A stretch of DNA of 17,196 nucleotides from Actinobacteria bacterium UBA2279. GTDB taxonomy: Bacteria; Actinomycetota; Coriobacteriia; Anaerosomatales; Anaerosomataceae. Within the stretch, counting starts at the first letter, position 1; every line of letters begins with the position of its first letter. Position numbers and translations under genes: made by a program. The stretch is taken from contig DDWT01000032.1 of assembly GCA_002347365.1 (NCBI GenBank), forward strand, positions 1 to 17,196, written 5' to 3'. Positions 1-6,636 of the stretch are shown in pieces. Under the pieces are notes generated by a model. The model was given only the letters and a program-made list of their open reading frames with translations, was not told the origin of the DNA and searched no databases.

Positions 1-2234
1 CCGTCGGTCACCAGGTTGATCCACAGGATCTGCAGCGGGAGCAGTGCGGGCTTGTCGGCGAAGAACGTGGTGATGAAGATGATCAGGACCTCGGAGACGT
101 TGCACGAAAGCAGGAAGAGTATGAACTTCTTCAAGTTGTCATAGACGCTCCTGCCGAGGCTCACGGCGTCCACTATCGTCGCGAAGTTGTCGTCGGCCAG
201 CACCATGTCGGCCGCTTCACGAGAGACGTCGGTCCCCACCTTGCCCATCGCCACACCGATGTCGGCCTTCTTGAGTGCGGGCGCGTCGTTCACACCATCA
301 CCCGTCATCGCAACGATGTGTCCCCGTCTCTTGAGCGCGTCCACGATACGCAACTTGTGCTCGGGGTTCACGCGCGCGTAGATACGCACGTCTTCGACGG
401 CATCGTACAGGTCGTCATCGGACATCGCCTCGAGCTCGCGGCCGGTCACAACCCGCTTGCCTTCGAGTAGCCCTATCTCGGCACCGATCGCCTGTGCTGT
501 GAGGGCATGATCGCCGGTCACCATTGCGACGTGGATGCCTGCTTTGTGGCATAGATCGATCGCCTCGGTCACCTCGACCCGTGGCGGGTCGACGAGTCCC
601 ATCACGCCTACGTAGGTGAGATCGCGCTCTACATCTTCTCCCTCGCCTGACTCGTCTTCGGGCAACTCGCGGAAGGCGAATGCAAGCGTCCGGTAGCCGC
701 TCGATGCGAGCGTCTCGTTCGTGGAGGCGATGGAGGCACGCAACGTCTCGGTCATCGGCACGGTCTCACCGTGGATGCGCGCGTTCGTGCATAGTCCCAA
801 GACGACGTCGGCGCCGCCCTTCACGTATGCAAGACGCTCGCCGTCGATGGCGTGCACGGTTGTCATACGTTTGCGCTCGGAGTCGAATGGCACCTCTGCG
901 ACACGCCGCGGGCGATTGCGCCCGGCGTCGAGCTCGTCCGCCGCCACGATGAGTGCGGTCTCGGTGGGGTCACCTACCAGCTGTCCATCCGCGGTGAAGT
1001 GGGCATCGTTGCAGTTGGCGGCGATCTCGACGAGCAGGTCCAGATCGGCGGGCTCGGCTTTGCGGTCCTCTGGAGACAGCCCCCAATCAGGGGTGATGGC
1101 GATGAGGTCGGTGCCCACCAGCAGGCGGCGGACCGTCATCTCGTTGCGGGTCAGCGTCCCGGTCTTGTCCGAGCAGATGAAGCTCGTGGAACCCAGCGTC
1201 TCCACCGCGTGAAGCTTGCGAACGATGGCGTTTCGCTCGGCCATCTGGCGTACGCCGAGGGAGAGGGCGACCGTCACGATAGCCGGGAGACCTTCGGGGA
1301 TCGCTGCGACCGCGAGTGAGATCGCAACGAGTAGCGCGACCGTCAGGCGCGAGCGGAACGCATCATGGGTGAGCGCCTGGGCGAACGTCTCGCCTGTAGC
1401 CTGCCAGGCCTGGTAGACGCCGACAGCGAAAACGATTGCGGCGATGGCGAGGATGAGAAGCGCGATACGCTTGCCGACGCTTTTCAGCTCGCGCTGCAGG
1501 GGCGTCTTCTCGTCCTCCTGGGCGGCGAGCAGGTCGGCGATGTGGCCCATCTCCGTGTTCTGCCCGCTCCCCGTCACAACGAAGCGGCCGCGACCGACAG
1601 CGGCCGAGGTGGCCGCAAACACCATCGTCGTACGGTCGCCAAGGCTGGCGTCCAAAGTCACCGGTGCATCCACGTGTTTGGTGACGGGTCGGCTTTCTCC
1701 CGTGAGAGACGCCTCTTCGACTCTCATGGCCCCGACTTCAAGCAGACGTCCATCGGCAGGAATCTTGTCGCCCGCCTCCAGCAACACGACGTCGCCCGGA
1801 ACCAGTGTCGAGGCTGCGACCTCCTGCTCAATACCGTCGCGCAGGACGGTTGCGGTGGGTGCCGAGAGCTGACGGAGCGCTTCGAGAGCCTGTTCGGCAC
1901 GGTACTCCTGGATGAAGCCGAGGATGCCGTTGAGCAGCAGGATCGCGGTGATAGCGACCGCTTCGATCATCTGTCCCTCGAATGCGGATATCGCGACTGC
2001 AGCCATAAGCACCCAGATCATGAAGTCGTTGAACTGAGCGAGGAACATGCGCCACGCAGGAGCCTTCTCGGCTTTCTGAAGCTCGTTGGGGCCGTACTCG
2101 GCAAGCCTGCGCGTGGCCTCATCCGCGGAGAGGCCGTTCTCGGCGTCAGTGCCAAGCAGGGCGACCACCTCGCCGGCGGGCATGGCATGAGCCCTGGAGC
2201 TGATGTCCGAGGCAGTCACAACGGTTTCTGGCAT
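1..2234 (-). CDS. P-type cation ATPase (Ca2+/Mn2+ type, P2A-like), C-terminus cut by window edge
   Basis: An ATP-driven membrane pump that moves divalent cations out of the cytoplasm. 744 codons are present and the C-terminal helices are missing. The sequence shows an N-terminal cation-ATPase domain, the actuator loop TGES at residues 178-181, IPEGLP with Glu314 in helix 4, the phosphorylation motif DKTGTLT with Asp356, and TGDGVND at 644-650. In helices 5 and 6, Asn712, Glu715, Asn740, Thr743 and Asp744 match SERCA Asn768, Glu771, Asn796, Thr799 and Asp800 in type and spacing. Both calcium-site residue sets therefore appear kept as far as visible. The start is ATG at 2232-2234, with AGGAGG at 2241-2246 six bases upstream. 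The leader holds a yybP-ykoY manganese riboswitch, so I infer that Mn2+ export is at least part of its job, as for the Mn2+/Ca2+ ATPase MgtA of Streptococcus. The family call is firm; the substrate is inferred. Confidence 0.93.
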   Translation of the reverse strand, partial: MPETVVTASDISSRAHAMPAGEVVALLGTDAENGLSADEATRRLAEYGPNELQKAEKAPAWRMFLAQFNDFMIWVLMAAVAISAFEGQMIEAVAITAILLLNGILGFIQEYRAEQALEALRQLSAPTATVLRDGIEQEVAASTLVPGDVVLLEAGDKIPADGRLLEVGAMRVEEASLTGESRPVTKHVDAPVTLDASLGDRTTMVFAATSAAVGRGRFVVTGSGQNTEMGHIADLLAAQEDEKTPLQRELKSVGKRIALLILAIAAIVFAVGVYQAWQATGETFAQALTHDAFRSRLTVALLVAISLAVAAIPEGLPAIVTVALSLGVRQMAERNAIVRKLHAVETLGSTSFICSDKTGTLTRNEMTVRRLLVGTDLIAITPDWGLSPEDRKAEPADLDLLVEIAANCNDAHFTADGQLVGDPTETALIVAADELDAGRNRPRRVAEVPFDSERKRMTTVHAIDGERLAYVKGGADVVLGLCTNARIHGETVPMTETLRASIASTNETLASSGYRTLAFAFRELPEDESGEGEDVERDLTYVGVMGLVDPPRVEVTEAIDLCHKAGIHVAMVTGDHALTAQAIGAEIGLLEGKRVVTGRELEAMSDDDLYDAVEDVRIYARVNPEHKLRIVDALKRRGHIVAMTGDGVNDAPALKKADIGVAMGKVGTDVSREAADMVLADDNFATIVDAVSLGRSVYDNLKKFILFLLSCNVSEVLIIFITTFFADKPALLPLQILWINLVTD

Positions 2235-2250
2235 ATTTGTCCTCCTGCAT

Positions 2251-2288
2251 AGAAAGAGACCTTCGGCGGTTGAGTCGCCGAAGGTCTC
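2251..2288 (-). terminator. Riboswitch expression platform: intrinsic terminator before the ATPase gene
   Basis: A perfect 13-base-pair stem joins GAGACCTTCGGCG (2276-2288, minus-strand 5' arm) to its complement at 2256-2268, with a 7-base loop. TTTCT follows on the minus strand at 2251-2255. The 5' arm contains the CCTTCG that also closes aptamer helix P1, so the two structures exclude each other. This fits a transcriptional ON switch: terminator when Mn2+ is low, read-through when it is high. The U-tract is short, so termination may be partial. Confidence 0.85.
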
Positions 2289-2380
2289 GCGGTCACAACG
2301 TTCTGTGATGGCAGGGCCGGGGCTCATCGCCCGAGATTGTCGGCCTGCCTCCGCCCGAGGGCGGGGGCTACTCCCCTTCG
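2279..2380 (-). promoter_or_regulatory. yybP-ykoY manganese riboswitch aptamer
   Basis: Read on the minus strand, this leader shows the landmarks of the yybP-ykoY family. P1 pairs CGAAGG (2375-2380) with CCTTCG (2279-2284). The conserved loop AGGGGAGTAGC follows the first P1 strand. P2 is a stem CCGCC-CTCG-GGCGG closed by GCC/GGC. P3 is GGCCG/CGGCC with a one-sided internal loop starting ACAATC and an inner GGGC/GCCC hairpin. A further TCACA/TGTGA hairpin comes before the closing GCGAGACCTT. The GGGGAGTAG and ACAATC segments are the metal-binding loops in known structures. The second P1 strand is shared with the terminator just downstream, so Mn2+ binding should favour read-through into the ATPase gene. 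I identified it by eye, not with a covariance model. Confidence 0.9.
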
Positions 2381-2419
2381 CAAGCAAGGCTAGTGCAATG
2401 CGCTCACCCCGACAAGAGG

Positions 2420-3301
2420 TCAGTCTTCAGGGCACCCGACGCCGCGGCACAGGCGCGCGCTGAGGTTGCGCCCTGTGGGTGTTGCGGCGAGGCCGCCGAG
2501 CGCGGTCTCTCGCAGCGATGGGGGAATGCTTCTGCCCACATGCCCCATCGCATCGATCACCTCGTCGAGCGGTATCGGGAAACGCAGTCCCGCAAGTGCC
2601 ATCTCCGCCGAGGAGAGCGCGATCGCAGTCCCCGTTGCGTTACGCGCCACGCAGGGCACCTCGACAAGCCCGCCCACAGGGTCACAAACGAGGCCGAGCA
2701 GCCCTTGAAGCGCGAAAGCAGCCGCGTGACCTGCCTGCTCGGGCGTGCCACCCGCGAGTTCTACCGCAGCCACGGCGCCCATGGCTGCCGCAGAGCCTAT
2801 CTCAGCCTGACAGCCGCCCGCCGCGCCGGAAAGCGTCGCGCGAGCGGCGATCACGCCTCCAACCGAGGCAGCGGCGAGCAAGGCCAGGACGGTGCTGTCA
2901 CGCGACACACCGAGCGTGCGCGAGATGGTGACGAGTACGGCGGGCAGTACTCCCGAGGCGCCGCCCGTGGGCGCTGCGACGACGCGTCCCATGCGGGCGT
3001 TCACTTCAGCGACGGCAAGCGCAGCAGCGATCGCATCGTGCATCCGACCGTCGATGATGCGAGGAGTCGCGGAATGGAGCGCGACGGCCTGACCGCCAGT
3101 GAGTCCCGAACGGGATAGCTCGGATTCTGTAAGGCCTCGTTCGACGGCTTCTTCCATGACAGTCAGCGTCTCGGCCATACGTACGGCGATGTCCGCTGCA
3201 TCGCTCGCGGAATCCTCTGCTTCGCGCGCGAGCGCAGCACGACCGAGCGAGCCATGCTCGCCGGCAGCTTTGAGAAGCTCCGCGAAGCTTGCGTATGCCA
3301 T
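2420..3301 (-). CDS. sdaAA: L-serine dehydratase, iron-sulfur-dependent, alpha subunit
   Basis: Catalytic subunit of the two-chain L-serine ammonia-lyase, which converts L-serine to pyruvate and ammonia in the cytosol using a [4Fe-4S] cluster. The 293-residue length is normal for the alpha chain. Visible signatures are APTGGASGVLPAVL near residue 110, GGCQAEIGSAAAM, LGLVCDPVGGLVEVPC and SIPPSLRETALGGLAATPTG near the C-terminus. The cysteines in GGCQAE, LVCDP and VPCVAR are the expected cluster ligands. The start is ATG at 3299-3301, with GGAGG at 3307-3311 five bases upstream. A minus-strand TACAAT (3332-3337) is a plausible -10 box without a good -35. The partner beta subunit lies 2.5 kb away on the same strand, beyond feoAB. 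The riboswitch-controlled ATPase follows downstream in the same orientation. Confidence 0.95.
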   Translation of the reverse strand: MAYASFAELLKAAGEHGSLGRAALAREAEDSASDAADIAVRMAETLTVMEEAVERGLTESELSRSGLTGGQAVALHSATPRIIDGRMHDAIAAALAVAEVNARMGRVVAAPTGGASGVLPAVLVTISRTLGVSRDSTVLALLAAASVGGVIAARATLSGAAGGCQAEIGSAAAMGAVAAVELAGGTPEQAGHAAAFALQGLLGLVCDPVGGLVEVPCVARNATGTAIALSSAEMALAGLRFPIPLDEVIDAMGHVGRSIPPSLRETALGGLAATPTGRNLSARLCRGVGCPED

Positions 3302-3331
3302 GAGGTCCTCCGTTCGTATTCGCTGTTGTGG

Positions 3332-3337
3332 ATTGTA
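3332..3337 (-). promoter_or_regulatory. Candidate -10 box for sdaAA
   Basis: On the minus strand this reads TACAAT, five of six matches to TATAAT, about 30 bases before the sdaAA start codon. No recognisable -35 hexamer lies 16-18 bases upstream, so the call rests on one hexamer. It is back-to-back with the feoA promoter. Confidence 0.4.
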
Positions 3338-3360
3338 CGCCAGCCGGCGACACGGTGTGC

Positions 3361-3389
3361 TTGACTCGGTGTTGGCACGGTAGTAGCTT
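3361..3389 (+). promoter_or_regulatory. Predicted feoA promoter
   Basis: TTGACT (3361-3366) and TAGCTT (3384-3389) are separated by 17 bases, giving an expected transcription start near 3396. This leaves a leader of about 48 bases before feoA. The leader contains the palindrome described separately. The -35 box is a five-of-six match; the -10 box is weaker. Confidence 0.6.
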
Positions 3390-3405
3390 TAGCTGTGCAG
3401 AAGCA

Positions 3406-3419
3406 TTAGTACAGACTAA
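3406..3419 (+). promoter_or_regulatory. Inverted repeat TTAGT-N4-ACTAA in the feoA leader, candidate operator
   Basis: A perfect palindrome with a 4-base spacer lies about 10-23 bases after the predicted feoA transcription start, where a bound repressor would block transcription. TTAG/CTAA half-sites resemble those of DtxR/IdeR-type metalloregulators, but spacing and length do not match the full 19-base IdeR consensus. The regulator is therefore unassigned. Flanking GC...GC bases extend the symmetry slightly. Confidence 0.45.
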
Positions 3420-3443
3420 GCACAGAGTTTCGAGGAGGTTCAC

Positions 3444-3761
3444 ATGCCAGGTCAAGGACGAGGACACGGTCGGGGCCATGGTCGCGGCTTTGGCATGGGC
3501 AGGGGCCGAGTCGCCTGGGAAGGCGACTCCACGCTCGACATGACGCGACCGGGCGATGAGTTCGAGATCGTCGAGGTCGGCGACGAGCGTGCCCGCATGC
3601 ACGCGCTGCGTTTCGGTATGGCCGAAGGCGCGCGCGTATCGTGCGTCACGCGAGTCCCGGCCGGACCGATCGTTTTGAAGTGCGGCCGACAGGAGATCGC
3701 CGTCGGTCGTCATCTGGCGCGCCGCATCCGGGTCCGCCGCTACCAGCAGGGAGTGGCGTAG
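3444..3761 (+). CDS. feoA: Ferrous iron transport protein A
   Basis: Small cytosolic SH3-fold protein that works with FeoB in Fe2+ uptake. The FeoA core (about residues 33-102) starts after TRPGDEFEIVEVGD and includes ALRFGMAEGARVSCVTRVPAGPIVLKCGRQEIAVG arranged as expected for the family (quoted in part only as landmarks: RFGMAEGARV, GRQEIAVGR). It has 105 residues because of an unusual N-terminal stretch, about residues 3-22, made almost only of Gly, Arg, His and Gln. The start is ATG at 3444, with GAGGAGG at 3432-3438 five bases upstream, so the extension is very probably translated. Its stop codon TAG directly touches the ATG of feoB, which implies translational coupling. Expression is likely controlled from the promoter and palindrome just upstream. 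Confidence 0.92.
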   Translation: MPGQGRGHGRGHGRGFGMGRGRVAWEGDSTLDMTRPGDEFEIVEVGDERARMHALRFGMAEGARVSCVTRVPAGPIVLKCGRQEIAVGRHLARRIRVRRYQQGVA

Positions 3762-5621
3762 ATGGCGAAGACCGCACACTGCCACGGCCCCAACTCGCTC
3801 ATCGCCCGTGAGGGCGTCGAGACCGTGGTGCTCGCCGGCAACCCGAACGTGGGAAAGTCGGTCGTCTTCGGTGCGCTGACAGGCATCTACGTGGACGTCT
3901 CCAACTACCCTGGCACCACCGTCGAACTGACGCGCGGAGCCGTAGAGGGCCGAGATCTGGTCGATACCCCCGGCGTGTATGGCGTGTCGTCTTTCAACGA
4001 CGAGGAAGCCGTTGCGCGTGACATCATCCTGGACGCCGACATCGTCGTAAACGTGGTTGATGCTGCGCACATCGAACGTGATCTCTTCCTCACACTGCAG
4101 CTGCTCGACATGGGCAAGCGGATGGTGGTCGCGCTCAATATGGCCGATGAGGCCCGCGCGCTGGGAGTCGCTATCGACCGTGATCTGCTCGAGGACCTTC
4201 TCGGCGTACCCGTCATCGAGACCGTGGCGACAAAAGGTATCGGCATTCCCGAACTAGTATCCTTGCTCGATCACGCCCGGGTCGGACATGCTGCACCCGA
4301 GTCCGAGACCGAACTCATCTCGATGGCCGCACGGGTGGGCTCGCGTGCCGAGGCCATGATGGTGCTCGAGGGCGACGCGATCGTCGCCGAGAGGCACGGC
4401 GTTCCCGCAGGAGATGCGCGCGACTCCATATACATAGCGCGGCGTGCGCGCGTGAACGACATGGTCAGCCACGTGCTGACCGAGACGCAAGACGGCGTCC
4501 GGTTCTCGGCCAGACTGTCGCGGGCCATGATGAACCCGTTCACCGGTATCCCGCTGCTCGGCCTGTTGCTGTGGGCGATGTACATCGTCTTGGGCCAGTG
4601 GATCGCGGGCGGCGTCGTGGGAGTGCTCGAGGAAGGCCTCATGCAAGGCTACTGGGAGCCGCTCGTGCGCGGTGTGGTCGAAGGCTTTGCGCCTGTCGGC
4701 TCGGCGGTACACACGCTACTAGCCGGCGAGTTCGGCATGCTGACGATGACGCCCACCTACCTGATCGGCGTCATTCTGCCGCTTGTGACCGGCTTCTACC
4801 TACTGCTCTCGCTGCTCGAAGACTCCGGATATCTGCCGAGGATAGCCGCGCTTGCCGACCGCTCTCTGACCGGCATCGGCCTCAATGGGCGCGCGGTCAT
4901 CCCGCTGATCCTGGGTCTGGGTTGCGTGACGATGGGCACGCTCACCACGCGCATCCTCGGCAGCAGGCGGGAGCGCTTCATCGCCACCGCGCTCATGGCC
5001 ATCGCGGTGCCCTGCTCGGCGCAGATCGCCGTGATCGCCGCACTGATGGCGGGTGTGGGTCCGCTGTACGCGGCCGGCTACTTTGCGGCGCTGCTGGCGA
5101 TATTCGTCGCGGTCGGCACCGCGCTTGACAAGCTGACGCCCGGTGTTTCCACCGACCTGCTGATCGACCTGCCGAGCCTGCGTCTGCCGCGCGCCGACAA
5201 CGTGCTACGCAAGACCGTCACCAAGGTCTGGCACTTCATGAAGGAGGTCACGCTGTTCTTCCTTGCGGGAGCTGCCATCATCTCGCTACTCCAGATCACC
5301 GGCGCCCTTGCGTGGATACAAGATGCGCTCATCCCGCTCACCGTCGGCTGGCTGCACCTGCCCAAGGAGGCCGCAACGGCGTTCGTGATGGGCTTCGTGC
5401 GGCGCGACTTCGGCGCGGCCGGCTTCTTCACGATGGATCTTTCGACGGCACAACTCCTGGTCGCGATGGTGACCATCACGCTCTTCGTGCCCTGCATCGC
5501 CAGCAGCATGGTGATCTTGAAGGAGCGCGGTTGGCGCTTTCTGGCCGGGTTGATCACCGGCTCGTTGGGCCTGGCCTTCCTCGTGGGCGGTCTGCTCACA
5601 CGCGTGTTGGAGGTGTTCTAG
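3762..5621 (+). CDS. feoB: Ferrous iron transport protein B (short form)
   Basis: GTPase-linked inner membrane permease for Fe2+. The cytosolic G domain shows G1 GNPNVGKS (26-33), YPGTT (49-53) around G2, G3 DTPG (68-71), G4 NMAD (126-129) and a G5-like VATKG (155-159). The membrane part starts near residue 250 and includes the gate-type motifs GLGCVTMGT, PCSAQIAV, MGFVRRDFGA and FVPCIASSM, whose cysteines are conserved in the family. At 619 residues it is shorter than E. coli FeoB (773), like the compact form often found in anaerobes. The N-terminus carries a HCHG motif at residues 6-9. It starts immediately after the feoA stop, and its own TAG touches the ATG of a small Cys-rich protein, so the three genes form one translationally coupled unit. 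Confidence 0.96.
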   Translation: MAKTAHCHGPNSLIAREGVETVVLAGNPNVGKSVVFGALTGIYVDVSNYPGTTVELTRGAVEGRDLVDTPGVYGVSSFNDEEAVARDIILDADIVVNVVDAAHIERDLFLTLQLLDMGKRMVVALNMADEARALGVAIDRDLLEDLLGVPVIETVATKGIGIPELVSLLDHARVGHAAPESETELISMAARVGSRAEAMMVLEGDAIVAERHGVPAGDARDSIYIARRARVNDMVSHVLTETQDGVRFSARLSRAMMNPFTGIPLLGLLLWAMYIVLGQWIAGGVVGVLEEGLMQGYWEPLVRGVVEGFAPVGSAVHTLLAGEFGMLTMTPTYLIGVILPLVTGFYLLLSLLEDSGYLPRIAALADRSLTGIGLNGRAVIPLILGLGCVTMGTLTTRILGSRRERFIATALMAIAVPCSAQIAVIAALMAGVGPLYAAGYFAALLAIFVAVGTALDKLTPGVSTDLLIDLPSLRLPRADNVLRKTVTKVWHFMKEVTLFFLAGAAIISLLQITGALAWIQDALIPLTVGWLHLPKEAATAFVMGFVRRDFGAAGFFTMDLSTAQLLVAMVTITLFVPCIASSMVILKERGWRFLAGLITGSLGLAFLVGGLLTRVLEVF

Positions 5622-5792
5622 ATGACCGAGAAGACAGTGGCGACACCTTTCACCGCGGGCACGCGGATGCGCTGCCCCCAGTGCGGTCTGGTGGCGGACG
5701 GTATCCGCTGCCCGCGGTGCAATTCGATGAAGCTCGTCGCATGCACGGGCGCATGCCGTGCGTGCAAGACGAAATGCGGTCAGAGTTCCTGA
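5622..5792 (+). CDS. 56-residue Cys-rich protein coupled to feoB
   Basis: This short gene begins with ATG directly after the feoB TAG, the same stop-start junction seen between feoA and feoB, and ends with TGA at 5790-5792. It encodes 56 residues with eight cysteines at 18, 21, 30, 33, 41, 45, 48 and 52. The first four form two CxxC pairs (RCPQCG and RCPRCN), typical of a zinc ribbon or rubredoxin-like knuckle. The last four form C-x3-C-x2-C-x3-C, which could hold an Fe-S cluster or a second metal. There is no membrane segment or signal peptide. I do not recognise a named family. The position suggests a FeoC-like accessory role, sensing or handing over metal at FeoB, but that is inference. 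FeoC proper is a winged-helix protein and this is not one. Confidence 0.8.
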   Translation: MTEKTVATPFTAGTRMRCPQCGLVADGIRCPRCNSMKLVACTGACRACKTKCGQSS

Positions 5793-5843
5793 CGCGGTGG
5801 CCGAGAGGATTCTCGCGCGGTTGGGCGAGTTGGAAGTCGCAGG

Positions 5844-6515
5844 CTAGACCGCTGGGACCTGCCGGACACTCGACACTCCATCGAGGGCCGCCACCGAAGC
5901 AGCGATCTCCTCGGGGACAGGCTGGTCGGTCGCGATGAGCATCAGCGCTCGCGCCCCCCGGCGTTCGCGCGACACCTGCATGCCCGCAATGTTGATGACA
6001 TCGGCCGCCAGTCTTGCGGTCACAGCAGCGACGACTCCGGGCTGGTCGTGGTGAACGACTGCCAGTACGGGCAGCTCGCCGGTGATCTCAACGGGGAAGT
6101 CGTCGATGAGCGTCACGACGACGTCGCCGCCACCAAGCGAGGAGCCGCGCACGAGCCATTCGCGCCCCTCGGCATCGGTCAGTTCGAGCTGCGCCGTATT
6201 GGGATGAACCTCACCGAGGTCCGCTTCGTCAAAAGAGAAGTCGAGTCCCTCGGCTTCGGCCAGCGCGAACGCATCACGGATCCGCGGATCATCGGGGGCG
6301 AACCCGAGCAGTCCGGCGACGAGCGCCAGATCGGTTCCATGGCCCCGGCCGGTGGTGGCGAACGAGCCGTGCAGCAGGATTCGCGCTTTGCGAGGTGTTT
6401 CGCCGAGAATCGCGCGAGCCAGCCTGCCGAGACGGGCGGCGCCCGCTGTATGGCTCGAAGAGGGTCCGATCATGACGGGCCCGACGATCTCGAAGAGGCT
6501 ACGTTGGCGTGTCAT
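5844..6515 (-). CDS. sdaAB: L-serine dehydratase, iron-sulfur-dependent, beta subunit
   Basis: Second subunit of the two-chain Fe-S serine dehydratase; it pairs with the alpha chain encoded at 2420-3301. The N-terminal part shows IVGPVMIGPSSSHTAGA, GHGTD and EVHPN. The C-terminal part, from about residue 150 (LAVVHHDQPGVVAAV), is an ACT domain. At 223 residues from the chosen start the length is normal. I chose ATG at 6513-6515 because the conserved sequence starts just after it. A longer reading to 6554 adds 13 residues with no family character. No ribosome binding site is visible. Instead an extended -10 (TGC TATACA) ends 8 bases before the ATG, pointing to a leaderless mRNA. The 3' end converges on the feo operon. 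Confidence 0.94.
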   Translation of the reverse strand: MTRQRSLFEIVGPVMIGPSSSHTAGAARLGRLARAILGETPRKARILLHGSFATTGRGHGTDLALVAGLLGFAPDDPRIRDAFALAEAEGLDFSFDEADLGEVHPNTAQLELTDAEGREWLVRGSSLGGGDVVVTLIDDFPVEITGELPVLAVVHHDQPGVVAAVTARLAADVINIAGMQVSRERRGARALMLIATDQPVPEEIAASVAALDGVSSVRQVPAV

Positions 6516-6523
6516 GTGCTGAG

Positions 6524-6532
6524 TGTATAGCA
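6524..6532 (-). promoter_or_regulatory. Extended -10 promoter of sdaAB, probable leaderless start
   Basis: On the minus strand TGC-TATACA lies with its last base 8 bases before the sdaAB ATG, so transcription should begin at or within a base or two of the start codon. No Shine-Dalgarno sequence exists in the gap and no clear -35 box is seen. Confidence 0.55.
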
Positions 6533-6558
6533 ACAAGCATCGACCGCGCGCCATACGG

Positions 6559-6587
6559 TTGAGCGTGAGACCGGTGCGGAGTATGCT
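6559..6587 (+). promoter_or_regulatory. Predicted promoter of the membrane-anchored protein gene
   Basis: TTGAGC (6559-6564) and TATGCT (6582-6587) are 17 bases apart, giving a start near 6594 and a leader of about 43 bases before the gene at 6637. It is divergent from the sdaAB promoter. Confidence 0.6.
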
Positions 6588-6636
6588 CTTCGGGCGCGTA
6601 AGCGCTGTTCAGGCAAGCGAGATGAGAGGATCACCA

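Noticed and set aside
1365..2252. 295-residue plus-strand frame over the ATPase gene
   Set aside because: Antisense to conserved ATPase motifs (TGES and actuator region); low-information Arg/His/Asp-rich composition.
3006..4070. 354-residue minus-strand frame over feoA, feoB and the divergent promoter region
   Set aside because: Antisense to clearly coding feoA/feoB and in another frame of sdaAA; no motif seen.
5812..5829. Possible terminator between the feo unit and sdaAB (CTCGC/GCGAG)
   Set aside because: Only a five-base-pair stem with no T-tract on either strand.
6516..6554. Longer N-terminus for sdaAB
   Set aside because: The extra 13 residues precede the conserved start, and the region holds the extended -10 element in the right place for a leaderless start.
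6523..6636. Longer N-terminus for the membrane-anchored protein
   Set aside because: It would cross the TTGAGC/TATGCT promoter; the ATG at 6637 has a proper binding site and gives a normal short charged N-terminus before the helix.
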